From [Phialemoniopsis] sp. UDSM-2020 (lineage: Eukaryota; Ascomycota; Sordariomycetes; Thyridiales; Thyridiaceae), in the NCBI GenBank assembly GCA_018873225.1, contig JAEILZ010000004.1, forward strand, positions 3,348,001-3,412,000: a stretch of DNA of 64,000 nucleotides, in the 5' to 3' direction. The translations under genes and the position numbers were made by a program. The first letter of the stretch is position 1. Each line of letters starts with the position of its first letter. This document shows positions 21,696-33,429 of this stretch, in pieces. The notes below the pieces were generated by a model. The model was not told the DNA's origin, searched no databases, and saw only the letters and a list, made by a program, of their open reading frames with translations.

Positions 21696-23363
21696 TCACA
21701 GACCAGGAGACCAAGGAGGTAGTCCTCTCTATGTGCCCAGCTTCCCGCGTGCGCGCGGTGGCGGTCAGGGTCCCGACAGATCGGGGAGAACCTGGGGGGA
21801 AGCGCGGGAGTCGGTCGGCCAAGGCTAAGCCAGGGCCTTGGGGTAGAAGGGGAACCAAGGTCGGGGAGAGAAGGGGACTGTCGGCAAGATCCAGCGATGA
21901 GCCAAAGATAGATCAGATAGATCAGATCAGACACGCGACTTGCTGCGGTCAGACAGCGCGCGCCCGCGGCAGATGGTACACAAACGAGGATCAATAGTGT
22001 CGTCGGCGTTTTCTCCGCATGGGAAAATCAGTGGAGAGGGGGAAAGCAGGAGCAGGTATGGGAATGGAAAAAAGAGACAAGACACTTGGTTTTTCCTTGG
22101 TTTCCTGTCTCCAGCAGCCGGGTCCAGCGGGTTGAGCGGGCAAGCCAAGCGGCAGCGGGCACACGCGATGGGCGGCGCCTCAAGTGCGCTCCTCTTTTTG
22201 GCTCTTTGGGGCCGATCAAAAAAGGAGCGAGTACGTGCGAAGCGTAAGAAAAGATTGAATTGCGACATGCGGGGATGGGATGCGCCTCAAGTCTCTCTCC
22301 CTCTTTCTCTTTCGCCCTCTCTTCGGTCGATACGGGCACTTCACCAAGCACAGGCCAGGCCAGCCTCACTGTTTTTCTTCGTTTTCGGCTCTTTTTCTTG
22401 CTCTGCTGGAGTCGCGGAAGACGGCGAGTGGGGCCAGGGTGGTGACCCAGCTGGGAATGCCTGCCAAAAAGGGGACCTCACAGCGAGAGCTACAGTGCCT
22501 TGAGTGCCATTGAGTGTCATTGAGGTGCCACTCAGGGTCCTGAATTGCAACATTGGGATGCCAGGGGGAGCCACTGAAGGGCAAAGAAAGTTTGCGCTAA
22601 TCGATCGAAAAGGAGCGAGATCTCCGCTAGAACAAGCACAAGCGAGCCACAAGATGAGTGACCAGCACCCAAAACAGAGCACATGCTTGACATGGCATGC
22701 AGTACATCGTCAACGGCGCTGCCATACAGCTAAACCCCGGGTACTCCATTTCAGCACTTCCCTGGCTAGTGGCCGTGGTGGGTGATTTTAGCGTCCCTTG
22801 TGTGCCGTGTCTTTCCATGCATGCGCGAGAAATTTAATGTTGCATCGCATCTCGTACCAAGCAATCAAATACCGAACCGTTTCCGTGCCGGCTGGGCTGC
22901 ATCCATGGATCAATGTTTTCGGTCGCTCTCACCGAGAACAAGCAAAGAAGAAAAGAATTGAAAGCCATCGTATCGGGTCAATTGGGAGACCAATTGCGCG
23001 TGAAGGAAGCGCTGTAATTGAAGGTCTAATCTAAAAGTCCTGCCTTGCTTGTCCTTTGAGAGACCAGCCTTCTATCCACCTCGAGTAGAAATATCCTTTA
23101 CAGTAAATGTAACATTTATTTGATGTGATGTGGACATGTCCAAATATCTTGCGTACCATCCAGAGACGAAGATTCATTTCCAAATCCAGAACGAGGCCAG
23201 GCTGATTGAAGCACATGGGAAAAAAAGAAGTAAAACAGTGACAGCCGAGACCAAAAGCACGGCTGACACAAAATCGCCACTAGTCATTGTTCGAGAACAC
23301 CAGCCACCACAAAAGTCATTGTGTTTTCAGCTGCTCGCTTTTGGCTCGCGTGGGTATTGCTGA
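21696..23363. other. Intergenic region
   Basis: About 1.7 kb with no supported gene; the left part is probably the long promoter of the Zn2Cys6 gene. A short imperfect repeat of TTGAGTGcCATTGAG type occurs near 22500. Confidence 0.4.
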
Positions 23364-24953
23364 TTACTCAACAACCTGGTGCTTGGGCCCAGGCTTCCAC
23401 CGCTTGGCGCAGTAGCCAATGATGACGATGAAGATGGCCTCGAGCGCAAAGAACATGGTCGCCATCTCGTAGCCCACCTTGAACTTAGGGGCCTGCCCGC
23501 TGTCGTACGCCAGCAGGATGACCCACGCGTTCATGACGAAGCCGAACGTCTCGACCACGCCGATGACGACCAGGCGCTGCTCCGTCGAGAAGGACAGCAG
23601 CTCGTTGACCATGCTGAGCATGAGCGCCGACGCGCCCATCTGGCAGTACGTCAGGAACCAGCCCGCCATCATGGCCGAGTGGTTGTGCTCCGGGTAGATG
23701 GACAGGATGATGCAGCCCAGCATCGACATGGACGCCGCCAGGCAGATGACCCAGACACGGCTCTGCGTCGCGTCGGACAGCCACGCCCACAGCAGCGCCG
23801 TGACGACTTGGATACCGAAGCCGCCGGTAGGGATCAGGTTGACCTGCTCGACCGTGTACAGCTTGGTGCTCTTGAGGTAGATGGTAAAGTAGTTGTAGAT
23901 GCGGTTGCCCAGCAGCTGGCAGGCAAAGGGGATGCAGAAGAGGTAGACGGGCCACGAGGTGAAGATGTCACGTAGAACGCCCCAGGTCAGCTTCTTGGGC
24001 GGCTTGCGGCCGACGCGCTCCATGCGCTGCTGCGCCATGGCCTTGTCCGACTCGTTGAGCCAGCGCGCCTTGGACGTGAACGGGTTGTCCGGGATGGCGA
24101 AGAAGCCGAAGAGCGCGATGGGGATGCCGATGATGCCGTCAAAGATGAAGAGCCACTGCCACGCGCGCAGGCCGTGCTTGCCGTCCATGCCGTGGTAGAG
24201 GCCGGCCTGCAGGTAGCCCGAGAACATCTGCGCGACGGCCGACGACGCGATGAAGATGGACGACCGCTTGCCCAGCTCCTGCGGCGTGTACCAGTTGCCC
24301 AGCAGCGTGATGATGCCCGGGTAGGCCGAGGCCTCGAGCATGCCGATGATGAAGCGCAGGGCGTACATGCCCTGGACGTTCTTGACGCTGGCCATGACCA
24401 TGACCAGACAGGACCAGATGAGCTCCAGGCTGGGCAGCCAGATGGACGGGCGGATCTTGGTCATGATGAGCTGCGAGGGCAGGTTGCCCAGGCAGTAGCC
24501 GACGGTGAACATGGTCTGGAGCAGGTTGTAGTCGTTGCCGGTCATATTCAGGTCCTCCTTCATGCCGGACACGTAGGCGTTGACGATCTTTTGATATCTC
24601 ATGTTAGCCAAAGCTCATATCAAATACGTTGATGAATGAGTAAGAGCACTCATCACGAAGGTGTAACTTACGTTGGTCTGGTCAAGATACTTGACAAAGT
24701 AGGCCACGCAGACATAGCCCATGATCCACCAATCGACCTTGGAGATGAACTTGCGCTCCTCCGGCGACTTGTCAAGCGAATCCCAGATGATGCGGAGGAT
24801 CCTGCGTTTGAGCGTATCCTTCTTGGGGCGGTTGTCGCCACCCTCCTCCGAGAGCTCGGCGTCGTCGAGCGACCGGGGCTTGGCCTCGTCGACCTGCATC
24901 TCGTTCTTGGCGGCAGCCTCGTCGTAGGCTGCGGGTGCAGTCCTGTCCGCCAT
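23364..24953 (-). CDS. MFS permease, anion:cation symporter family
   Basis: Two exons, 24953-24672 and 24587-23364, are joined across an 84-bp intron (GTAAGT to CAAAAG with GGCTAAC) and give about 501 residues. The joined sequence LDQTNIVNAYVSGM is the hallmark of the Dal5/Fen2/Tna1 group of fungal permeases, followed by MKEDLNMTGNDYNLLQTMF and GNLPSQLIM in transmembrane segments 1-3. About twelve hydrophobic segments follow. The N-terminus is acidic and cytosolic. Family members import organic anions such as allantoate, nicotinate or pantothenate. The substrate here is unknown. The gene is divergent from the 5-oxoprolinase gene, so 5-oxoproline or a related acid is a reasonable but untested guess. 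Confidence 0.9.
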
Positions 24954-27263
24954 CTTGAATAGATGACCTTGGGTGCAACGGCCGAGTGGTCAGTGGTGAG
25001 TCAAAGGAAGTGAACCCAGCCAAGGTAAAAGGCAAAAGGGGTGGGACGGTCGCAGATCACCACAACAGAATGGGTAGACCGCGATGGGATTGAGGGAATG
25101 AGGGATGTGAAGCCTTGTTCCTCTCGAATCCTGGGATTGTGCACACGACCTTGGGCTTCCTTTTAAGAACGACAAGCCCTTCGTTCCATTGATAGGGAAG
25201 AGGAAGTGCCACGGCTAAGTGTGTAGGCCTAGACAAGAGGTCCAAGAAGGAACAAAAACTCGCCATTCTGGCGCCCCCCTCACCATGAAAATGTCTCCAG
25301 CAGGGAAAATGGGGCCAAAGGACGGGCGCCCGAGCTAACAGACACCCCACAAATTACCCTTCTCCGCAGATAAGCTTGTGTGGTGATTCGTGTTGGCTCG
25401 AGTGGGAATGTTGGCTGGCGAAGACGTGCGAGGGCGGGCAGACAAGCAAGCCACTACTGCGACTACGGAATCACCGGTCTCTGCTCTAAACCCTGGCAGG
25501 CCATGCCAGAAGCAGCAATGTTTAGTGGCATTCACGCCGACCACTTCCACCCTTAGCGCTACATCACGGCTGATGAGGACCCGGTATTTTGCAGGGTGGC
25601 GTGCCGGGATCGTGCTGGGGTTCGCTACCATTTCGTATGTCACTCTGCGCTCGTGTCAGGCAAGGTGTGTGGGAGGTGAATTCGCTGCAAATGGGTGGAA
25701 TGACCTCCTCTGACATCCCTTGCTGAGTAAAGGACAGGTACATTCGCCACGTTTCGTCCCGTTGTACACACCACGCTCAACACGCATATCTCTGTATCTC
25801 CGCCTTACCGGGTTTGGAGTCCACGCTACTACCCTACACCCTGGTTCTATAATTATCAATGCAACCCATTTACGCGTTTCTCACACTCATACGATCCCGT
25901 TTGAGTAATTCTCGTGAATAAAGTCATCCTACCGGAGAATCGGCCGACCCCAGAAAGGCTATCTTAAATGGGGAATGATAAATCCCGGAGTGCCAGATTA
26001 GGAGATAACGAGTGCGGCGTTCATGCGAGTTGCCTCCATGCTTTTGCGGCTCAGGTAGGCGGGCGTGCTGATGGCCGACAACAGTGGTTGACAAGGCTCT
26101 GGCCTTGCTATTCTGAGCAGTTTTTCTGCTGAACAGACACGCTGAAAAATACACAAATGCGCTGTAGCATTGCGGAAAGGTCTCATGAAATCCCTCAATG
26201 TAAATAACTTCGATTCCATGCATTCCCTTTGGAAGCTTCCCCATGGGGCCTGTTGCGATGACTTGCACTCTGGAACTTGGCATCTCGTAATGAACTACGG
26301 GGAAAGATGGCCCTGATCACGAACCCGATCTTCATCCGGAGATGATGCTACGAAGCTCAAATTCCATTACGTTTCGTCTCGCGGCTATCTTTGCCCTGTG
26401 ATGACAATCATCGATAGCCTCAGTCGAGGCTCTGACTAGCCAAGATCACAAGATCCATTCTCACGATCCAGCCGGCCTCGCCCAGACATGTCGGCCTCAT
26501 TAGCGATGAAACTATCGTGAGATCGTATCATGTCGGACATTTGATCGACACATCGGCCATCCTAGCGACGGAAGCATCGCTATATTGGGAATGTTGTCGG
26601 CGTCGGCAAGATCAACGATCGAAAGAATTCCCTATTTCAGTATCTCGACGTCTGTTGACAGGTCGGCGAGATTTGCGATGAAGATATCGTGAATGTGTCG
26701 GTAAAAATGTCGACGTCGCAGCGGCAATTTGGCCGGCGTGTCCAGAATGTCGGTCATTTTGGCGACGCCCATATCCTGGTGTCGTGATCCCACCTCCTCG
26801 GGATCTGTATCAAGTAGCATTTTGCTAGCGTCAGATGGCGAGATGCACGTCTTTTTCAGGGTGGCACTGACAGAATTTCTCCCATTGGGGTTCTAGCACT
26901 GCTCTAGCATCGACGGCCGAAAGGGGGAATTCGCGTCGGTGTCTGCGCCTACTGGCCAATGATGGCCGGACTATCTGCACATCTCGATCTCCACAATCTT
27001 CGACAAGCTCGAGTCGCCCCACGTAGCTCCAGGACTCGGGCGGTATTGCGACACAGTCTCGGGTGCCAGCGGGGCGGATGGCGAGAGAGTTAGCACTGGA
27101 GAGCGTATGCGAATATCCTCAGATGGCACTTTGGATTCTAGACTTTATTTATTCTCGATGCTTCGTCTCCCCTTGGTCCCTGAAAAGGTGAGAGGAGCAT
27201 CTTGATCTTGTCCCCGACCAAGCCACAAGCAGGATCACCAGAGCCACTGTGATACCACTAGCC
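24954..27263. other. Long divergent intergenic region, permease to oxoprolinase
   Basis: About 2.3 kb with no supported gene. It probably contains both promoters and includes a diffuse repeat described separately. Confidence 0.4.
26491..26790 (+). repeat. Imperfect interspersed motif, about 30 bp, four copies
   Basis: Copies begin near 26491, 26553, 26663 and 26753. The shared pattern is TCGGC, four variable bases, T-n-GCGA-y-G, then ATCG. Irregular spacing (about 62, 110 and 90 bp) argues against a simple tandem repeat. Confidence 0.4.
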
Positions 27264-30200
27264 ATGGCTCCTTTCATCGGTAACCCGCCCGAGTCGCCCA
27301 AGGCTCGGCCGGATGTCTCCATCTCCATTGACCGAGGTGGCACCTTCTGCGACGTTATCGCCAAAATCGACGGCCGCGACGACCTGGTCTTCAAGCTGTT
27401 GTCTGAAGATCCCAACAACTACCCAGATGCTCCCACGGAAGCGATCAGGAGAGTGCTAGAGATTGCCGAGGACCGCTCTATACCCGTGGGAGAGAAGCTC
27501 GATGGTTCCCGGATAGGTAAGCTACCCCGGATGTGAAGCAGGAGAGCGAGAGTCCTCTCGACAGTCGCAGCCCCTAACAACAAGGCTTTCAGCATCATGC
27601 AGAATCGGTACCACCGTCGCAACGAATGCGCTGCTCGAACACAAGGGCGAGAAGTTCGCTTTCGTGGCCACGAAGGGCTTCAAGGACGTCTGCGTTATCG
27701 GCGACCAGACCCGCCCCAAGCTCTTCGCCCTGGACGTCAAGAAGGCCGAGGCCCTGCACGACAAGGTCATCGAGATCGACGAGCGCATCACTGTCGAAGA
27801 CTACGACCTCAACCCTTTCCCCATGGACAAGACCGCCGAGCTGACCGACCCGGCCCTCGTCCGGACGAAGAGCGGTGAGATCGTCCGCATCCTCAAGAAG
27901 CCCGACGAGAAGGAGGTCCGCGCCCAGCTCCAGGGCCTGCGCGACGACGGCTACACCTCGGTCGCCATCGCCTTCATCCACTCATACCTGTACCCGGAGC
28001 ACGAGGAGACCGTCGCCGCCATCGCCCGCGACATCGGCTTCCACTACGTGACCACGTCGTACGAGACCAGCCCTGTCATCAAGTACCTCCGCCGCAGCCA
28101 GTCCGTCTGCTCCGAGGCCTACCTGTACCCCGTCATCCGGCGCTACGTCGAGAATTTTGAGAGCGGCTTCGAGACGCTGCCGCGCCGCGTCGAGTTCATG
28201 TGCTCCGATGGCGGCCTGAAGCAGGCGCACAAGTTCCGGGGTAACGAGGCTCTGCTAAGTGGTCCCGCCGGTGGAGTCGTGGGTATCGCCAAGGCGTGCT
28301 ACGACGACGATGAGGGTACCGCTCTCATCGGCTTCGACATGGGTGGCACCAGTACCGATGTCTCCCGTTTCGATGGCAAGTATGACTACCTCACCGAGTC
28401 TCGCATTGCCGACCGCTCCATCGCCGTGCCTATGCTCAACATCCAGACTGTTGCTGCTGGTGGTGGCTCCATCCTCTTTGCCCGGAATGGTCTCCTTGTC
28501 GTCGGCCCCGAGAGTGCCGGCGCCTACCCTGGCCCTGCCAGTTACAGGAACGGGGGCCCGTTGACCGTCACCGACGCCAACCTCTTCCTTGGCCGCCTTG
28601 ACCTTTCTTCATTCCCTGCCATCTTTGGCAAGAACGCTGACGAGCCGCTCGATGCCGAGATCGTCAAGCAAAAGTTCAAGGAGATCACCGACGAGTTCAA
28701 CTCGCAGACCTCCCAGAGCCTCACCCCCGAGGAGGTTGCTCTTGGTTTCCTTAACGTCGCCAATGAGGCTATGAGCCGGCCCATCAGGAACGCTACCGAG
28801 GCTCGTGGCTATGCTCCCGAGAAGCACAACCTCGTCAGCTTCGGCGGTGCCGGTGGCCAGCACGCCTGCTCTATTGCTGACAAGCTCGGTATCAACCGCA
28901 TTGTCATTCACAAGTGGTCTTCGCTGCTGTCTGCCTATGGCATCTCCCAATCGCAGCTGCAGTACGACACTTCCGAGCCGTATGCCGGCAACTGGTCCCT
29001 CGAGGAGCTCCCCCGCATCCGCGAGCGCCTCGAGGTCCTGCGCAAGGCTGTCCGCGACGAGCTCGTCTCGCAGGGCGCCAATGAGAAGTCTCTCAAGTTC
29101 GACGAGTCCCTCAGCCTGCGGTACTTTGGCACCGACACCAACCTCTCCATCTCGCGTCCTGGGGATGAGAACTACGGCGAGGCCTTTGTCGCCGAGCACT
29201 TGCGCGAGTTCGCCTTTGTCCTCGGCCGCACTATCGTCATCGACTCTATTCAGGTCCGCGGTACCGGCAGTGCCGGCGTCGTCCTGAAGGAGGAGGCCCC
29301 TACCAAGGAGCTGCTGAGCGTCAAGGCCAGCGGAAAGGCTGCCCCTACCACCGAGCAGCAGAAGGTCTATGTTGACGGTGCTTGGACGGATGCCCGCATC
29401 TTCCGCCTGGCCAACGTGCCCAAGGGCACTGTCCTCGATGGCCCGGCTCTGATCCTCGACGAGACGCAGACCATCGTCGTGGAGCCCCGTTTCCGCGCCT
29501 ACATCCTTGCCAACCACGTTGTCATCGAGAAGGTCGACCATTCGGCCGTTGCCAAGGCTTCCGCCAGCGACTCTTTCAGCCACATCCAGCTCTCCGTTTT
29601 TGCGCACAGATTCATGTCGATCGCCGAGCAGATGGGCAACACCCTTCAGAGAACGTCCATCTCGACGAGTATTAGGGAGCGCCTCGACTTCTCCTGCGCC
29701 ATCTTCTCCCCTGATGGCCAGCTTGTCGCCAACGCGCCGCACATTCCCATTCACTTGGGCAGCATGCAGATGGCCATCCAGTCGCAACACAAGTACTGGC
29801 TGGGCAAGCTGTCGCCTGGCGACGTTGTCATGACCAACCACCCCGAGTGGGGAGGCACCCATCTTCCCGACATTACTGTCGTCACCCCCTTCTTCGTTGA
29901 CGGGGAGATTGCCTTCTACACGGCTTCTCGCGGTCATCACACTGATATCGGTAAGCTTCAACACTAAGACCCTTTCTGATAAAAACTTGATGCTAACAAT
30001 TTTGTAGGTGGCAAGGGCATTACTTCCATGATGCCTGACTCCAAGGAGCTGTGGGAAGAGGGTATAAACATCAAGACCATGAAGATCGTCAGCGGCGGCG
30101 AGTTCCTCGAGCAGGAGGTCCGCGCGGCCTTCGACAAGGCTGGAACCTTCCCCGGCTGCAGCCCTACGCGCCGTATCCAGGACAACCTTTCCGACCTCAA

Positions 30201-31230
30201 GGCCCAGATCTCTGCCAACCAGCGTGGTAACCTGCTGCTGCAGAAGCTCTGCGACGAGTTCACTCTTCCTGTGGTCCACAAGTACATGAAGGGCATCCAG
30301 GCCAATGCCGAGGTTGCTGTTCGCGAGTTCCTCAAGGGCCTAGCTAAGCAGTACCCTGATGGCCTGTCCTCGATCGACTACTTCGACAACGGCACTGCCC
30401 TGAAGCTCAAGGTCGATATCGATCCCGAGACCGGATCCGCAGTCTTTGACTTTGCCGGTACTGGCGAGCAGATTTGGGGTAACATCAATTGCCCCATTTC
30501 CATTACCCACTCTGCAGTTATCTACTCTGTGCGCTGTCTCATCGACCTCGAGATCCCCCTCAACCAGGGTTGCCTGACCCCCATCGAGATCCGCGTCCCC
30601 AAGGGCACCATCCTCAACCCCACCTCCTCCGTCGCCATCTGCGGCTCCACCACCGCCTCCCAGCGCGTCATCGACGTCATCCTGCGCGCCTTCAAGCGCG
30701 TCGCCGCCTTCCAGGGCTGCGCCAGCCCGCTCGGCTGGGGCATGGGCGGCCGCAACCCGGCCACGGGCGAGATCGAGCCCGGCTGGAACTACGGCGAGTC
30801 GATCGGCGGCGGCGCCGGTGCGGGCCCGGGCTGGCACGGCGAGAGCGCCGTGCACGTGCACTCGACCAACACGCGCATCACCGACGCCGAGGTCATCGAG
30901 AAGCGCACGCAGGTCATCCTGCGCCAGCACTCGATCAACCGCGGCACGGGCGGCCGCGGCAAGTGGAACGGCGGCGACGGCATCACGCGCGAGGTCGAGG
31001 CGCGCATACCGCTCAAGTCGAGCATCCTCAGCGAGCGCCGCGTCCACGCGCCCTACGGCATGGACGGCGGCGAGCCCGGCGCCACGGGCAAGAACTACGT
31101 CTTCCGGTTCAACTCGGAGGGCGGCTACGACAAGATCAACCTCGGCGGTCAGGCCGTCGTCAACCTTAAGCCCGGCGAGCGCATCCAGATCAACACCCCT
31201 GGCGGTGGTGGCTGGGGCAAGCCCGAGTAA
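27264..31230 (+). CDS. OXP1: 5-oxoprolinase (ATP-hydrolysing)
   Basis: Three exons, 27264-27516, 27593-29950 and 30008-31230, give about 1,277 residues, the usual length of the eukaryotic enzyme. The N-terminal hydantoinase/oxoprolinase A part has ISIDRGGTFCDV and, across intron 1, SCRIGTTVATNALLE; later come GFDMGGTSTDVSR and GGGSILF. The B part begins near SHIQLSVFAHRFMSIAEQMG and includes SISTSIRERLDFSCA, DVVMTNHPEWGGTHLPD, RGHHTDIGG and, near the end, NTPGGGGWGKP. It catalyses ATP-dependent opening of 5-oxo-L-proline to L-glutamate, the salvage step of the gamma-glutamyl cycle, in the cytosol. The gene looks intact. Confidence 0.95.
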
Positions 31231-32268
31231 AGCGAGGCTTTGGTCTTGACCTTGAATGCATAGATGGGAATTTTCCCATCACTACGGCGTTATGGATGGC
31301 ATTGTAGACTAGATACTCATACCTATACCTCTAGAAAATCGATATTTCTGATGAATCCCCCTTAAATTTGTTGCTTACCAACATCAAAGGAGCCCTGTAT
31401 CTTCGCAATCTCAGTAATGTGCCACTCTTCGCGCAACCACCCTTGACCAGTTTGACTCAGCAACTCCCTTTGCTAAGTGGCGGTGTACACTTCGGCTAGA
31501 AGGATCCGATAACCTTGAGACTTTGCGAGGGTGTTGCAACTCGAATCAGTTGACAGGTGGGATGCCTGCTGCTACGAGTAAGTAGTGTGCAGTCACCCCA
31601 TCGGGGTCATGCCCGACATGGTGGGTCACAGTCATAGCGTTATCGAGACCTACGATGGGGCCACTCTCGACCGGCCTTTTCCCCGGTGACCCCTACCCTG
31701 ATAGCCGACTGAGTGGAATGGGCAACTTTAGTTAGCTTCTTCGACTCTCCAGTGCCTAGACTTTTAGATAAGGCGAGACGCTATTCTTGACACGAGTGAC
31801 TTGACAAGTCCCACGAGAACATCGAGTTCTTGTCTACCCCAGACCTCGATTTCCCAGACCATGATCCACCTTACTCCTGATCGGCGCCATGGCATTCAGG
31901 GTTCTGGGGTCTTTGGAGTTTGAGATCCTTCGGCATCAAGCCCGCAAGCAACTAAATTAGTACATCGTGCTCGATCCACTTCGGTTAGGATGTCGGACTG
32001 CTTCCGAAAAGAGCAATTCGCAAAAATGTCCGCTCTCCGAGCTTTTATCAAGGCTCTCTGTCGGAAAGTCTAGACTTGGCTTCCTAGAACACATCTCGTG
32101 GTTTGTTCGGCAACTTATCTCTACGTCGTCAGTGTTGCGTACGAGGCTTCTGTAATAGTTATCACTGGCTTTGACTCGACAACTCCGGGAGTCCAGAGCC
32201 TGCTCTTCCAGACGTTCCTTTGTCTCTCGTTTTCATCTGAAGTCAGTGAACATTCAGAGAATCTCAAG
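31231..32268. other. Intergenic region
   Basis: About 1 kb, no supported gene; probable promoter of the cucumopine synthase-like gene. Confidence 0.4.
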
Positions 32269-33282
32269 ATGTCGTCCGTCACGGATGTCGAGATTCTCGA
32301 GGTTGCCGGCCCTTCGCCGGACCTCTCGTTCCGGATGCGGCTCCTCCGCCCCGAGAACCCGGATGTGGTCAACGGAATGCTTGCTCTCCTCCCCTTCCAG
32401 AGCTTCCTGCTGCACGTTGTCGTAGCCGGCGAGACCATTTACACTCCGGCGCCCAGTATATCTCTGTCCTCAAAGAACATGGTACCGCGACATAAAGGAA
32501 CCGTCTACTGGAACACTACGAGTCAATCAGTATGCTTCTGTTACGGAGCCGTGACCGAGAGCACAGCCGTCAACCAGTTTGCCCAGGTCCTTGACGAGGA
32601 CTTGCCGAAGCTCGAGGCTCTCGGCAGGCTGGTATACGCAGAGACCGTATCAGCAAAGACACCGACCATTGTTCAGTTGACAATGCGCTCGCCTAGTGAC
32701 AACTCGTCACCGACAATTCTACTAGACTCAGGGGCAGAAGACAACTTCGACGGCAGCTGGCAGTCAGCTAAGACACTGGTAGAGCAAGAGACCAGCCGTC
32801 TGCGCCAGCCCCAAGAGCCATCCGACATCAAGCGCATCCGTCTCGGCGCGACGTCCGCCCGCGCCGGCTCCGAGGGCAGCGCGCTGCAGACCATCGTCTT
32901 CCTGCAGGGCTTCCTCTCGACACTCGGCCCGCACGTCTTCTCGCGCCTACTCGCCGTGTCGCACTACCCAGAGATGACCGTCTCGCTTATGGTCCGACAG
33001 ACGCGCGAGTTTTTGATCCAGACTTTCAACCACTTCCACTTCCTGTCGGACCTCGGGCTCGCGCGCGCGGCGCGCCTAGGCGACGTTTACGCCGCGGCGC
33101 TAGACTCTGTGAAGACGATGGAAGAGTACAGGGCACTGACGGACGCGATGAGGACGTTGATCCAGCTGCTGTACCGCTGGCTGCATCTCGTGTTCCCTTG
33201 GTACCTGAAGGACCAGATCCAGAGCCGGACGGTGGAGGAGGCTGACGGTATGCCTTCGCTGGAGGTATATCATCCCAGGTGA
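32269..33282 (+). CDS. Cucumopine synthase-like protein (cyclophilin-like plus helical C-terminal domain)
   Basis: An intronless frame of 337 residues from ATG 32269. The first 150 residues look like the small beta-barrel (cyclophilin-like) domain shared with DUF3830 proteins: NGMLALLPFQSFLLHVVVAG, HKGTVYWNTTSQSVCFCYG, then FAQVL and LEALGRLVYAE. Residues 210-325 are all helical (FLQGFLSTLGPHVFSRLL, REFLIQTFNHFHFLSDLGLA, LIQLLYRWLHLVFPWYL), as in the C-terminal bundle of cucumopine synthase. The Agrobacterium enzyme makes the opine cucumopine from histidine and 2-oxoglutarate. Fungal relatives are uncharacterised, so the reaction is not assigned. It follows the oxoprolinase gene on the same strand and converges with the Zn2Cys6 gene. 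Confidence 0.7.
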   Translation: MSSVTDVEILEVAGPSPDLSFRMRLLRPENPDVVNGMLALLPFQSFLLHVVVAGETIYTPAPSISLSSKNMVPRHKGTVYWNTTSQSVCFCYGAVTESTAVNQFAQVLDEDLPKLEALGRLVYAETVSAKTPTIVQLTMRSPSDNSSPTILLDSGAEDNFDGSWQSAKTLVEQETSRLRQPQEPSDIKRIRLGATSARAGSEGSALQTIVFLQGFLSTLGPHVFSRLLAVSHYPEMTVSLMVRQTREFLIQTFNHFHFLSDLGLARAARLGDVYAAALDSVKTMEEYRALTDAMRTLIQLLYRWLHLVFPWYLKDQIQSRTVEEADGMPSLEVYHPR

Positions 33283-33429
33283 CCTCGGCATTTAAACAAT
33301 ACAAATTAGACAGCGGGGCAAGCATATTGTGAAGTCATTCATGCACAGAGATAGATCAGGCGGACCAAGGTACTTGCAGGATTGCTTCTTATGCATTAGG
33401 TCTGTCGGAGCGACTCCTTTCAGCGACGT

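Noticed and set aside
28609..30279. 556-codon open frame antisense to the 5-oxoprolinase gene
   Set aside because: It is a shadow of a GC-rich coding exon; no domain is seen, and the sense strand carries the conserved enzyme.
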